A stretch of 64,000 nt of DNA from Gemmatimonadota bacterium (GCA_023249375.1 JAHFCT010000001.1:212112-276111), one strand, 5' to 3'. Counted from the stretch's first letter, positions 50,098-59,338 are shown. Translations and numbers: made by a program. The notes: generated by a model from the letters alone, not told the origin.

Positions 50098-51509
50098 TGC
50101 CGGGCTTCGGCGGAATTCTCAGCATCGCGCGCAGCGCGCTCACCACCTCGCAGGCGGCGGTGCAGATCGCATCGCACAACATCGCCAACGCCAACACGCC
50201 CGGCTACAGCCGTCAGCGCGAAGTGCTCAGCGAAGGCACACCGGAGAACACACCGGCGGGCATCTTCGGCACCGGCGTGAGCCTCGTGAATGTGCAGCGC
50301 CAGCGCGACAGCATGCTCGATCAGGAGTACCGCCTAAGCAACGGCCAAGCCGGCGCGGCAGGCATGCGCTCCGACTACCTGCAGCGTGTGGAGAACGTCT
50401 TCGCCGAGCCGTCCGACAACGGGCTTTCGAATGCGCTCGACAAGTTCTACAACGCGTGGAGCGATCTGTCGTCGGATCCGAACAACCCCAGCGCCCGCAC
50501 GGCGGTGCAGCAGGCGGGTTCGACGCTGGCGCAGACGTTCAACGGCATCGCCAGCCAGCTCAGCAGCCTGAAGAGCGAGGCAGTGGACCGCGCACGTTCC
50601 ACGGTCGGCGACATCAACCGCATGGCCTCGCAGATTTCTGAACTGAACGGCCGCATCGTGGCCACGGAGAGCGGCGGCGGCACCGCCAGCGACTTGCGCG
50701 ACCAGCGCGACGTGCTGCTCGACACGATGAGCAAGAGCGCATCGGTGCGCGTCATCGAGCATACCGACGGCAGCGTGCAGGTGATGCTGGGCACCATCTC
50801 TCTGGTGGACGGCATCGGCGCCAAGCAGGTGCAGCTCACCAACACGACGACGATGGACTTCAACGTCGTCGGCAGCCCCGACAAGATTCGCTCGGTCGGC
50901 GGCGAGCTGGGCGCACTACAGGATGTCTACAACACCGACATCGCCGGCGTCGAGCAAGGGGTTGATGCGCTGGCCAACGCCGTCATCACCGACGTGAACA
51001 CGCTCCACCGCACGGGATGGTCGCCGGCCGCGGGCGCGGCGGGCAACTGGAACGCCGCGCTTGGTCCCACGGGCTCGAACGTCGATTTCTTCGACAGTGC
51101 CGCGGCGTCGGGCAACGCGGCCCACATGCAGCTGTCGGCCGCGGTGCAGGCGGACGCGCAGGCCATTGCGGCGGGCACCGCGCAGAACGAAACGGGCGAT
51201 AACTCGCTCGCCCTGTCCATGTCGGGACTGCGGGACAACGCGCCGTCGGCAGCCAACACCAACTTCGCGGCCGACTTCCGCACCCTCGTCGGCGGCATTG
51301 CCGGGCATCTGAACGAGGCCAAGAATTCATCGACGGTCTACACCACGCTGACCAGCCAGTCGGAGCAGCGGCGGACCGCGGTATTTGGCGTTTCGGTGGA
51401 CGAGGAGCTAATTCAGATCATGCGGCAGCAGCAGGCATATGCCGCAGCGTCCAAAATCGTGAAGACCGTGGACGAAATGATGCAGACGCTCCTCTCACTC
51501 AAACAATAA
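50097..51509 (+). CDS. flgK: FlgK, hook-filament junction protein (HAP1)
   Basis: This 470-residue protein (E. coli 547) has ALTTSQAAVQIASHNIANAN and TPGYSRQREV at the N-terminus and the C-terminal ELIQIMRQQQAYAAASKIVK and VDEMMQTLLSL. Middle domain is Ala/Asp-rich. First junction layer on the hook; FlgL (12868) is the second. Ends 9 bp before csrA. Confidence 0.95.
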   Translation: MPGFGGILSIARSALTTSQAAVQIASHNIANANTPGYSRQREVLSEGTPENTPAGIFGTGVSLVNVQRQRDSMLDQEYRLSNGQAGAAGMRSDYLQRVENVFAEPSDNGLSNALDKFYNAWSDLSSDPNNPSARTAVQQAGSTLAQTFNGIASQLSSLKSEAVDRARSTVGDINRMASQISELNGRIVATESGGGTASDLRDQRDVLLDTMSKSASVRVIEHTDGSVQVMLGTISLVDGIGAKQVQLTNTTTMDFNVVGSPDKIRSVGGELGALQDVYNTDIAGVEQGVDALANAVITDVNTLHRTGWSPAAGAAGNWNAALGPTGSNVDFFDSAAASGNAAHMQLSAAVQADAQAIAAGTAQNETGDNSLALSMSGLRDNAPSAANTNFAADFRTLVGGIAGHLNEAKNSSTVYTTLTSQSEQRRTAVFGVSVDEELIQIMRQQQAYAAASKIVKTVDEMMQTLLSLKQ

Positions 51510-51518
51510 GAGCCAGGG

Positions 51519-51764
51519 ATGCTCATTCTCACCCGCCGCGAAGGAGACGCGATCTACATCGACGGGGGAGTTCGGATCGTGGTCCTGTCCGTCGATCGGA
51601 AAGGCGTGCGGCTCGGCATCGAAGCGCCGCCGGATGTGCGCATCTTGCGCGGGGAAATCGTGGCCGAGGTGGAGAGCGCCACGAAGGGCGCGGCGACGGG
51701 CGAGAGCGCCAAGCCGCTGCTCGATCAGCTCCCGAAGCCCGCGCCGCGAAAACCGGACGCGTAG
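51519..51764 (+). CDS. csrA: CsrA, RNA-binding regulator
   Basis: This 81-residue protein has the CsrA start MLILTRREGDAIYI and the key Arg44 in RILRGEI. The core is the usual about 60 residues; the C-terminal 20 residues (Lys/Pro/Ala-rich) are an extra tail. It would bind GGA motifs in leaders, notably fliC, and be antagonised by FliW (13764). Its location at the end of the flgK operon is a common arrangement. AGGGATG gives a close ribosome site. Confidence 0.94.
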   Translation: MLILTRREGDAIYIDGGVRIVVLSVDRKGVRLGIEAPPDVRILRGEIVAEVESATKGAATGESAKPLLDQLPKPAPRKPDA

Positions 51765-51789
51765 ACCGGACACCGGGAACGAGACTCCG

Positions 51790-51811
51790 AGGGGCGCGTC
51801 AGCGCCCCTTT
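51790..51811 (+). terminator. Terminator of flgF-csrA operon
   Basis: An 8-bp stem (AGGGGCGC / GCGCCCCT) with a 4-nt loop is followed by TT. It lies 25 bp after the csrA stop and overlaps the last codons of the convergent gene at 51799. Confidence 0.65.
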
Positions 51812-52458
51812 CGTCGTTCGGCGGCGAGGGTCGGCAGGGCGAGCTCGGCCCACGGGTGGCCGGCGGCATCCTGTCCGCGCGTCGTCACGGCGCCCAAGAG
51901 TGAACTCATCCACTCGAGTGCCGGCCACGCCGCTCCGTCGGCTGGTGTCGCAGGGCGCGTCGTCGTGGCGCGCACGAACAGCTCGTCGTCGGTGCTGGTG
52001 AGTGCGACGGCGATGCCGTGCCCGTCCTCCTCGCCCTCGAGCGCGCGCGCCACGCCGACGAGCAGCACCAGAAGCGCCTGCGTGAGCAGCTGCCGCTGGC
52101 TGCGCACCGGGGGCGCGGCATCGAGCCCCGTCACTTGGCAGGGGAGCATTCGCAGGTCCAGATGGTGCGACAGCAGGGCGAGCGCGTCGTTGACCGGATC
52201 GGCCAGCACCATCGGTTCGCGGGCGGCGGCCAGTTCCACCGGCATCAGCCGGTAGAGACGCAGCAGCTGCTCAAACCGGCCCTCCTCGGCGGCGAGTGCC
52301 TCCACAATTTCGGCGTCGTACTCGGCCGACTCCTGCAGGACGGCAAGCAGGGTGTTGAGGGTGTTGATGCGATTCGACAGGGCGTGATTGAGCCCCCGGT
52401 GCAACCCGTTGGTGGCCTCGAAGATGGCGGCGGCAGCCGCTGGCGGGGGTGCTGGCAT
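51799..52458 (-). CDS. Minimal histidine-kinase/ChpT-like protein
   Basis: This 219-residue protein has a DHp-like helix pair with an H-box-like sequence (GLHRGLNHALSNRINTLNTL; H25) and an N-box-like helix (LLTQALLVLLVGVARAL), but no clear G1/G2 ATP-binding boxes (DxGxG, GxGxG). There is no sensor domain or membrane segment. This layout matches histidine phosphotransferases of the ChpT type or a degenerate kinase. It is divergent from motA and convergent with csrA. It could transfer phosphate to the FlrC-like regulator or CheY, but no evidence decides this. Confidence 0.55.
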   Translation of the reverse strand: MPAPPPAAAAAIFEATNGLHRGLNHALSNRINTLNTLLAVLQESAEYDAEIVEALAAEEGRFEQLLRLYRLMPVELAAAREPMVLADPVNDALALLSHHLDLRMLPCQVTGLDAAPPVRSQRQLLTQALLVLLVGVARALEGEEDGHGIAVALTSTDDELFVRATTTRPATPADGAAWPALEWMSSLLGAVTTRGQDAAGHPWAELALPTLAAERRKGR

Positions 52459-52474
52459 TTATCGAATTGCGGCG

Positions 52475-52502
52475 TAAGGAGTTGCGGGGTTGCGTCCGAT
52501 AC
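52475..52502 (+). promoter_or_regulatory. Sigma-28 type promoter for motAB
   Basis: TAAG (52475-52478), 16-bp spacer, TCCGATAC (52495-52502). Predicted start near 52510, which argues against the GTG at 52509 and for 52560 as motA start. Confidence 0.6.
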
Positions 52503-52559
52503 TAACTAGTGTCGGCGCGAGCCGCATCGGAGCCCTCTTCCACGGATGGACGGTCGGCT

Positions 52560-53417
52560 GTGTTTATTATTATCGGGCTAGTTGTCGTTTTTGGCGCCAT
52601 CATCGGCGGGTACACCATGGAACATGGTCACCTCGCCGTATTGGTGCAGCCCGCCGAGCTCATCATCATTGGTGGCGCGGGCATTGGGTCGTTTATCGTG
52701 GGCAACCCGCCCGCCGTCATGAAGGGCGCCCTGAACGAGACGCTGGCGCTGCTCAAGCCCAACCCCTACAACGAGACCGCGTACGGCGAGCTACTGCAAG
52801 CGCTGTACGACGTGTTCCAGAAGGCACGCAAGGACGGCCTGGTGGGGCTCGAGGCGCACATCGAAGAGCCCGAGAAGTCCGACATCTTCAAGAAATACCC
52901 CGGCTTCATGCATCACCACGATGCGGTCGCCATGCTGACGGACACGCTCAAGGTGCTGCTGACCGGCGCGGTCGAGGATCATCATCTCGAAGCGATCCTC
53001 GACGCCGACCTTGAGCAGCAGCATCACGAGGCGATGGCCGTGCCCAACGCAATCACGAAGGTGGGTGACGCGATGCCCGGCTTCGGCATTGTGGCCGCTG
53101 TCCTTGGGGTCGTGCTGACGATGGGGGCCATCGGCGGCGCGGTGTCGGAGATCGGCGAGAAGGTGGCGGCGGCGCTCGTCGGCACCTTCCTTGGCATCTT
53201 GCTCTGCTACGGCGTGATCGGACCGATCGCCCAGGCCATCGAAGGCCGCGTGCGCGCGCATTCCGCCTACATGCTGTGCATCAAGACGGCGCTGCTGGCG
53301 TTTGCGCGCGGTGATTCGCCGATGTCGGCCGTGGAGTTTGCGCGCCGCAACATCGAGCCCCTTGATCGTCCGTCATTTGCCGCGCTCGAGAATCTCACAC
53401 GGCGCCGCGCGGCGTAA
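52560..53417 (+). CDS. motA: MotA, flagellar stator ion-channel subunit
   Basis: This 285-residue protein (E. coli 295) has four membrane helices. The N-terminal MFIIIGLVVVFGAIIGGY aligns with the start of E. coli MotA, followed by VQPAELIIIGGAGIGSFIVG. The later GDAMPGFGIVAAVLGVVLTM and LVGTFLGILLCYGVIG helices match. The GTG at 52560 is chosen because it aligns with other MotA starts and lies below the sigma-28 promoter. motB follows 6 bp later. Confidence 0.94.
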   Translation: MFIIIGLVVVFGAIIGGYTMEHGHLAVLVQPAELIIIGGAGIGSFIVGNPPAVMKGALNETLALLKPNPYNETAYGELLQALYDVFQKARKDGLVGLEAHIEEPEKSDIFKKYPGFMHHHDAVAMLTDTLKVLLTGAVEDHHLEAILDADLEQQHHEAMAVPNAITKVGDAMPGFGIVAAVLGVVLTMGAIGGAVSEIGEKVAAALVGTFLGILLCYGVIGPIAQAIEGRVRAHSAYMLCIKTALLAFARGDSPMSAVEFARRNIEPLDRPSFAALENLTRRRAA

Positions 53418-53423
53418 TCGGCC

Positions 53424-54260
53424 ATGGCGAAGAAAACCGCGAAGCCCATCATCATCAAGCGCGTCAAGAAAGGCGGGCATGGCGGGCACCATGGCGGGTC
53501 GTGGAAAGTCGCGTACGCCGACTTCGTCACGGCGATGATGGCGTTCTTCATGGTCATGTGGCTGCTCGGCATGGACGACAAGACCAAGAAGGCCGTCGAG
53601 GGTTACTTCTCGAATCCGGTGGGCTACAAGCAGGGCTACGGCTCGGGCAGCAGTCCGCTGGCGACGGGCAGTTCGCCGGCGAAGCTGGCCGACGCGCAGA
53701 TCAAGGTCATTATCCATCGCTCCGAGGAAAAAGCGTTCGGCGAGGCCGCGCAGAAGATCAAGGGCAAGCTCGATGCCGCGAAGAGCAGCCTGGGGTCGGC
53801 GAAATTTGAAGTGACGGTGGCCGACGAAGGACTGCGCATCGAGATGATCGAGGATGGCGCCGGCGACACGTTCTTTCCGTCGGGCTCCGCGGCCGTCAAG
53901 GATGGGCTGCGCGAGGGCATCAAGCTCATCGCCGCCGAACTCATTCCGCTGCACAACGCGGTGATCGTGGAAGGGCACACCGATGCCACGCGCTACGGCG
54001 CGGCCGCCGGCTACACCAACTGGGAATTGTCCGCGGACCGTGCGAACGCCGCGCGGCGCATTCTCGAGGAAACGGGCTTCCCGGCGGCGCGCATCCACGA
54101 AGTGCGCGGGATGGCCGACACTCGGCCGCGCGTGCCCAACGATCCGTTTGCGGCGCAGAACCGTCGCATCACGCTGGTGCTGCCGTTCTCCAACTTGGAG
54201 ACCTCCACCGCCACGGCCCCGCAGGCGCCACCGGCGCCGGCGCGTCCCTCCGCCGGCTAG
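53424..54260 (+). CDS. motB: MotB, flagellar stator peptidoglycan-binding subunit
   Basis: This 278-residue protein has the critical ion-binding Asp in the membrane helix (VAYADFVTAMMAFFMVMWLL, D33) after a His/Gly-rich start, a linker and a C-terminal OmpA/MotB peptidoglycan-binding domain (VEGHTDA near 172 and NWELSADRANAARRIL). The C-terminal tail is Pro/Ala-rich. Forms the stator with MotA. Confidence 0.95.
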   Translation: MAKKTAKPIIIKRVKKGGHGGHHGGSWKVAYADFVTAMMAFFMVMWLLGMDDKTKKAVEGYFSNPVGYKQGYGSGSSPLATGSSPAKLADAQIKVIIHRSEEKAFGEAAQKIKGKLDAAKSSLGSAKFEVTVADEGLRIEMIEDGAGDTFFPSGSAAVKDGLREGIKLIAAELIPLHNAVIVEGHTDATRYGAAAGYTNWELSADRANAARRILEETGFPAARIHEVRGMADTRPRVPNDPFAAQNRRITLVLPFSNLETSTATAPQAPPAPARPSAG

Positions 54261-54261
54261 G

Positions 54262-55500
54262 CTAGGAACCGAGCAACGCGTCGCGCGCCCACTGCGCGGC
54301 TTCGCTGGTGATGGGCGGGAGTGCGCTCGTAACGCCCTCTGAGGCGGCAAGCACACTCGCCGCGTTCCAGTCACCACGCTGGCACGCCTCGGCCAAGCTG
54401 AGCACGTCGGCCAGCGGCCCTTCGCGCCGCAGGAGCGCGTCCTGCACATCGTCCACGACGTTGACTCGCGCCACGAGCGTCTCCATCGAGACGCCGAGCA
54501 GCGCATCGAGTGCGGAGAGCAGCCCGGTAAGAAACAGCGTGGACGCTTCGTTCGTGCGGTGCGCGGCGGTGGCGAGCAGTTCGCACATGCGCGCGCGCTC
54601 CACCGCGCTCAGCAGCCGTTCGGCGTCCACGTCGGTGGCGCGCGGCGCCGAAGCGCTGAACAGCAGCGCCAGCCAGCGGTGCAGCATGCCGCGCCCCACG
54701 AGACGAATGGCCTGCCGAATGGACGAGACGCCGCCAATGCCCATCGCGGCGCTGTTGGCAATGCGCAACAGGCGCAGCGCGAGCGCGGGATCCGTCTGGA
54801 ACGCCTCTTCGAGTTCGCGGTCGCTGGTGTCGGGCTTGCTCAGGCGATTCATCAGCGTGACAATGCCGGCGAGACGCGGCGGCAGATCCCGGCCGGTGAC
54901 AATCTCGGGGCGCGCAAAGACGTAGCCCTGGAAGTAATCGAACCCGGCGTGGCGCCAGGCGGCGAGCTGTTCCTGCGTCTCGACGCGTTCGGCGAGCAGC
55001 TTGATGCCGCTATGCTTGCGCAGTCGCGCCACCATGTCGCGCAGCGATTCCGGCGTCTGTCCGAGCACGTCGAGTTTGACGACCTGCGCGAGGCTCACGA
55101 ACGGCTCGTACTCGTCGCCGGCAACAAAGTCGTCGAGCGCGACATCGTACCCCGCTGCGCGCAGCGCCTGACACGCGCTTAGCGTCTCGGCGTTCGCCGG
55201 CACCGTCTCGAGAATCTCGATCATGCAGCGTGCCGCGTCGAGCACGCGCCAGTGCTGTCCGATGAGCATTTCGGTGGGGATGTTCACCCACGCACGCGCG
55301 CGTCCGATCAGTCGGTCGAAGCCGATGGAGAGCACGCCGTTGATGAGCGTCGTGCTCGACATCGTCACGTGATCCGCGCCGAGCGCCGCGCGGTCGGTGA
55401 TCGCCGCGCGGTAGAGGAGTTCGTAGCCGATCAGGCGATCTGCACGGTCGAAAATCGGCTGCCGCGCAACGAGCACGTCGGGGAGTTCGTTCCCCGTCAC
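54262..55500 (-). CDS. EAL-HDOD signalling protein (YuxH-like)
   Basis: The protein is about 412 residues. The N-terminal EAL-like domain is degenerate (YELLYR where EAL has E-A-L, KLDVLG and AERVETQEQ), so c-di-GMP hydrolysis is unlikely. The HDOD domain spans about residues 200-390 (FQTDPALALRLLRIANSAAM, SSIRQAIRLVGRGMLHRWLA). Such proteins modulate motility or c-di-GMP signalling. A longer frame up to 55818 is rejected because it would translate a tandem repeat as low-complexity Leu/Ala/Arg/Pro. The GTG at 55500 starts right before the EAL domain. Convergent with motB with a 1-bp gap. Confidence 0.85.
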   Translation of the reverse strand: MTGNELPDVLVARQPIFDRADRLIGYELLYRAAITDRAALGADHVTMSSTTLINGVLSIGFDRLIGRARAWVNIPTEMLIGQHWRVLDAARCMIEILETVPANAETLSACQALRAAGYDVALDDFVAGDEYEPFVSLAQVVKLDVLGQTPESLRDMVARLRKHSGIKLLAERVETQEQLAAWRHAGFDYFQGYVFARPEIVTGRDLPPRLAGIVTLMNRLSKPDTSDRELEEAFQTDPALALRLLRIANSAAMGIGGVSSIRQAIRLVGRGMLHRWLALLFSASAPRATDVDAERLLSAVERARMCELLATAAHRTNEASTLFLTGLLSALDALLGVSMETLVARVNVVDDVQDALLRREGPLADVLSLAEACQRGDWNAASVLAASEGVTSALPPITSEAAQWARDALLGS

Positions 55501-55598
55501 GAGATGCTCATTCCGAATGGCGCTGAATCGACGGCGGTCACAGGCGGCGCATGAAAGTAAGAGTCTCGAATACTTGCCTCGGCGTAGCCGCGGCGCGA

Positions 55599-55673
55599 GG
55601 GGGCGCGCCAACAGGGGGCGCGCCAACAGGGGGCGCGCCAACAGGGGGCGCGCCAACAGGGGGCGCGCCAACG
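55599..55673. repeat. Tandem 15-bp repeat (five copies)
   Basis: GGGGGCGCGCCAACA repeats five times head to tail (55599-55613 through 55659-55673, the last ending in G). Each unit contains the palindrome GGCGCGCC. It lies between the EAL-HDOD gene and the FadN-like gene. Confidence 0.95.
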
Positions 55674-55765
55674 AGCGTGGAACGCGAACAGTAGATTCCA
55701 CCGTGGCGCGGCACGCCCTGCTACCCGCGCCTTCCACAAACTGAAGGCCCCCCAGAGGAGCCCTG

Positions 55766-58081
55766 ATGCGCATCACGAAAGTCGGCGTGGTCGGCGCCGG
55801 CGTCATGGGGAGCGGCATTGCCGCCCTCGCGGCCTCCGCCGGCTACCCCGTGGTCCTGCTCGACATGCCGGGCAGCGACGATCCCGCCTCGAAGGAGCGC
55901 TCGGCGCCGGCTCGCACCGGTCTCGAAAAGGCCCGCAAGGCAAAGCCGGCGGCCTTTATGGATGTCGACCGCGCCGCGTTGGTCGTCACCGGCAATACGG
56001 CGGATCATCTGGAGTTGCTCGCCGACTGCGACTGGATTGTCGAAGTCATCATCGAGCAGCCCGGTCCCAAGCAGGAGCTGTTTGCGAAGCTCGAGAAGAT
56101 CGCACCGAACGCGATCGTGACGTCGAACACGTCGGGCATTCCCATGGACGTGCTGCTGCAGGGGCGCGGCGAAGCGTTCAAGCGGCAGTTCCTCGGCACG
56201 CACTATTTCAACCCGCCGCGCTACATGCACCTGCTCGAGATCATCCCGACGCCGTACACGGCGCCGGAGACGCTCGAGCGCATGCGTGAGTTCTCCGAGC
56301 GGTGCATGGGCAAGGGGATCGTGCTATGCAAGGACGTGCCCGGCTTCGTGGCGAATCGCCTTGGGGTCTTTGGCATGTTCGCGACGTTCAAGCTGATGGA
56401 TGAGTTTGGCCTCACCATCGATGAAGTGGATGGTCTGACGGGCGCGCTCATTGGGCGCGCCAAGACCGCGACGTTCCGCACGGGCGATCTGTCGGGCCTC
56501 GACGTGCTTGCGCACGTAAGCGCGGGGCTGTCGAAGGCCACCGGCGAAGACTTCACGCTGCCGCCGTGGGTGCACGAGGTCATCAAGCGCGGCTGGCTGG
56601 GCGACAAGACCGGCGGCGGCTTTTACAAGAAGTCGGGCAAGGACATCAAGACGCTCGACTGGCGCACGCTGGAATACGTGCCGCAGGTGCGGCTGTCCAC
56701 GCCCGAGATCGACGCGTTGCTCAAGCTGCCGGTGACGGAGCGGATCGCGAAGGTGCGCGATCTGCCGGGCACGTACGGTGACTTCCTGCGCAAGATGCTG
56801 ACGCTCGTCGCGTATCACACCGCGCGGCTCGCGCCCGAACTCGCGCACGACATCACCGGCGTGGATCACGCGCTCGAGTGGGGCTACGGCTGGGAGATGG
56901 GCCCGTTCCGCGTGATGGACGCGCTCGGCCTGGATTGGCTGCGCGCGCAGTTCACGGCACAGGGGTTCAAGGAACCTGCGCTTTTCAGTCAGGCCACGAA
57001 GGGCTTCTACGCGGGAAGCGGCAGCGCCGAGCAGATGGCGACGACCGCGGGGTATGCCGCTGTTCCCGCGATTGCGGGGCGCATCGACCTTTCGGCGCGT
57101 CGCGCCGACGGCCACGTCGTTGACGCGAACAAGGAAGCACGCGTCATCGACCTCGGTGACGGTGTGCTCTGCCTTGAGTTCTGCGGCAAGATGAACACGC
57201 TGGGCACCGGCGTCGTGGAGATGATCGCCAAGACGATTGACCGCGTCGCGAAGGGCCGGTACGCGGGGCTCGTGATTGGCAATGACGATCCGCGCACGTT
57301 CACCGCGGGCGCCAACCTCGCGCAGCAGGGCCCAGCGCTGATGAGCGGCGACTGGAAGGCCATTGAGGCCGGCATCGCCCGGTTCCAGAATGCATCGATG
57401 TCGCTGCGCCGCGCGCCCTTCCCCGTGGTGGCCGCGCCGTTCGGTCTGACGCTCGGTGGCGGTTGCGAGTTCTCGCTGCACTGCGACGCGGTGCAGCCGC
57501 ATGCCGAACTGTACATGGGACTGGTCGAAGTGGGCGTCGGCATTCTCCCGGCGGGCGGAGGCACAAAGGAATTGGCGTTCCGGTTCACCCAACAGCTCGC
57601 GGCGTACGACGACGCCGATCCGTTTGAGGGAATCAAGCGCGCGTTCAAGCTGATCGCGCTCGCGCAGGTCAGCACGAGTGCGCACGACGCGATCAAGCTT
57701 GGCTACCTCCGACATCGCGACCGTGTCACGATGAACCGCGACGTGCTGCTGAGCGACGCCAAGGCGCGCGTGCTCGATCTCGCGCCGGGCTACGTGGCGC
57801 CGCCGCCGATGACGATGCGCGCGCTGGGCCGCGAGGCGATGGCCAATCTTGATTATGCGCTCTTCTCGTTCCAGGAGGGTGGCCAGGCCACGGCGCACGA
57901 CGTGCGCATCGGACACGAGATTGCGCTCGTGCTATCGGGCGGCGATGGGCCGCCGCGCGACGTCACCGAACAGGATCTCATCGAGCTCGAACGCGAGTCG
58001 TGCCTTCGCCTCCTTGGCACCAGGGAGACACAGGCCCGCCTGCAGTACATGCTCGAGACCGGCAAACCGCTGCGCAACTGA
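55766..58081 (+). CDS. FadN-like 3-hydroxyacyl-CoA dehydrogenase/enoyl-CoA hydratase
   Basis: This 771-residue bifunctional enzyme of beta-oxidation has the dehydrogenase domain first (VGVVGAGVMGSGIAALAA at residues 6-23; TSNTSGIPMDVLL; HYFNPPRYMHLLEI) and a C-terminal hydratase-like domain (FTAGANLAQQ and APFGLTLGGGCEFS). This order matches FadN rather than FadB. It catalyses the steps from enoyl-CoA to 3-ketoacyl-CoA; the thiolase 52 bp downstream completes the cycle. The start is an ATG 9 bp after GGAGG. Confidence 0.92.
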   Translation: MRITKVGVVGAGVMGSGIAALAASAGYPVVLLDMPGSDDPASKERSAPARTGLEKARKAKPAAFMDVDRAALVVTGNTADHLELLADCDWIVEVIIEQPGPKQELFAKLEKIAPNAIVTSNTSGIPMDVLLQGRGEAFKRQFLGTHYFNPPRYMHLLEIIPTPYTAPETLERMREFSERCMGKGIVLCKDVPGFVANRLGVFGMFATFKLMDEFGLTIDEVDGLTGALIGRAKTATFRTGDLSGLDVLAHVSAGLSKATGEDFTLPPWVHEVIKRGWLGDKTGGGFYKKSGKDIKTLDWRTLEYVPQVRLSTPEIDALLKLPVTERIAKVRDLPGTYGDFLRKMLTLVAYHTARLAPELAHDITGVDHALEWGYGWEMGPFRVMDALGLDWLRAQFTAQGFKEPALFSQATKGFYAGSGSAEQMATTAGYAAVPAIAGRIDLSARRADGHVVDANKEARVIDLGDGVLCLEFCGKMNTLGTGVVEMIAKTIDRVAKGRYAGLVIGNDDPRTFTAGANLAQQGPALMSGDWKAIEAGIARFQNASMSLRRAPFPVVAAPFGLTLGGGCEFSLHCDAVQPHAELYMGLVEVGVGILPAGGGTKELAFRFTQQLAAYDDADPFEGIKRAFKLIALAQVSTSAHDAIKLGYLRHRDRVTMNRDVLLSDAKARVLDLAPGYVAPPPMTMRALGREAMANLDYALFSFQEGGQATAHDVRIGHEIALVLSGGDGPPRDVTEQDLIELERESCLRLLGTRETQARLQYMLETGKPLRN

Positions 58082-58133
58082 CCCACACCACGACAACGGC
58101 GGGCGCAACGTGTTTGCGCCGGGAGAGGATACG

Positions 58134-59309
58134 ATGCAACTGAAGGACGCAGTGATCGTGAGCGCGGTCAGGTCGGCCGTCGCTCGCGGCAAGAAGGACG
58201 GCAGCCTCGCCACCGTGCACGCGGTGGACTTGAGCGCCGAGATGCTGAAGGCCGTCGTGCAGCGGGCAACGATCGACGCCGCGCTGGTGGAGGACGTGAT
58301 CTGGGGATGCGCATTCCCCGAGGGAACGCAGGGGCTCAACATTGCGCGGCTCGCCGCGCTGCGCGCCGGCTATCCGGTGGACGTGTCGGGCGCGACGGTC
58401 AACCGGTTCTGCTCATCGGGACTGCAGAGCGTGGCATTCGCGGCGCAGAGCATCATGACCGGGCTGTGCGACGTCGTCGTCGCGGGCGGCATCGAGATGA
58501 TGAGCGCGGTGCCGATGTCTGGTTTCCACACGCGGTTGCACCCCGAGATGACGGAATCGAACATCGGCATGGGGCACACGGCCGAGCGTGTGGCGACTCG
58601 ATGGGGCATCACCCGCGATCAAACGGACAAGTTCGCGCTTGGTTCGCAGCAGAAGGCGGTGGCGGCCATCCAGCGCGGCGCGTTCGTCAATGAGATCGTC
58701 CCGATCCCCGTGCCGAAGGTCACGTGGAAAGGGACGAAGAAGTCCGTAGAGATGACGCAGTTCGCGGTGGACGAGATGCCGCGTGGCGACACGACCATCG
58801 AGGGGTTGGGCAAGCTGAAGCCAGCGTTCACGGTGAATGGTGTGTCAACCGCCGGCAACTCATCGCCACTCTCGGACGGGTCGGCGGCCGTGCTCCTGAT
58901 GAGCGCGGAGAAAGCGAAGGCACTTGGCCTCAAGCCGCTCGCGCGCTTCGTGACGTTCGCGACGGCGGGTGTGGCGCCGGACATCATGGGCGTCGGCCCC
59001 ATCAAGGCGGTGCCAAAGGCGCTGGCGAAGGCGGGGCTGAAGCTCAGCGACATCACGATGATTGAACTGAACGAGGCGTTTGCCGCGCAGGGTTTGGCGG
59101 TAATGAAGGATCTCGAGATGGACGCGGCACGCACCAACGTAAACGGTGGCGCGATCGCCCTCGGTCACCCGCTGGGCGCGACGGGCGCGAAGCTCACGAC
59201 GCAACTCGTGCACGCGCTTGGCGCGGCGGGCGGCGGGCTGGGGATGGTCACGATGTGCATCGGCGGCGGGATGGGCGCGGCGGGGATTTTTGAGGTGTTT
59301 GGGTCGTAG
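58134..59309 (+). CDS. Acetyl-CoA acyltransferase (thiolase)
   Basis: This 391-residue thiolase has C93 in NRFCSSGLQSV, H345 in GHPLGATGA and C375 in MCIGGGMG, the three catalytic residues. The likely role is the last step of fatty acid beta-oxidation with the upstream FadN-like enzyme. The ATG at 58134 is chosen with GGGAGAGG 6 nt upstream; earlier in-frame starts would lie inside the preceding gene. Confidence 0.95.
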   Translation: MQLKDAVIVSAVRSAVARGKKDGSLATVHAVDLSAEMLKAVVQRATIDAALVEDVIWGCAFPEGTQGLNIARLAALRAGYPVDVSGATVNRFCSSGLQSVAFAAQSIMTGLCDVVVAGGIEMMSAVPMSGFHTRLHPEMTESNIGMGHTAERVATRWGITRDQTDKFALGSQQKAVAAIQRGAFVNEIVPIPVPKVTWKGTKKSVEMTQFAVDEMPRGDTTIEGLGKLKPAFTVNGVSTAGNSSPLSDGSAAVLLMSAEKAKALGLKPLARFVTFATAGVAPDIMGVGPIKAVPKALAKAGLKLSDITMIELNEAFAAQGLAVMKDLEMDAARTNVNGGAIALGHPLGATGAKLTTQLVHALGAAGGGLGMVTMCIGGGMGAAGIFEVFGS

Positions 59310-59338
59310 CAGGTTCTTGGCGGCACGCCGCAGACGAA

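Noticed and set aside
55599-55673. Tandem repeat as a CRISPR array
   Set aside because: Units are contiguous with no spacers and only 15 bp long.
55501-55818. N-terminal extension of the EAL-HDOD gene by about 106 codons
   Set aside because: It would translate the 15-bp repeat as LARPL repeats and runs through the divergent intergenic region; the GTG at 55500 starts just before the first domain.
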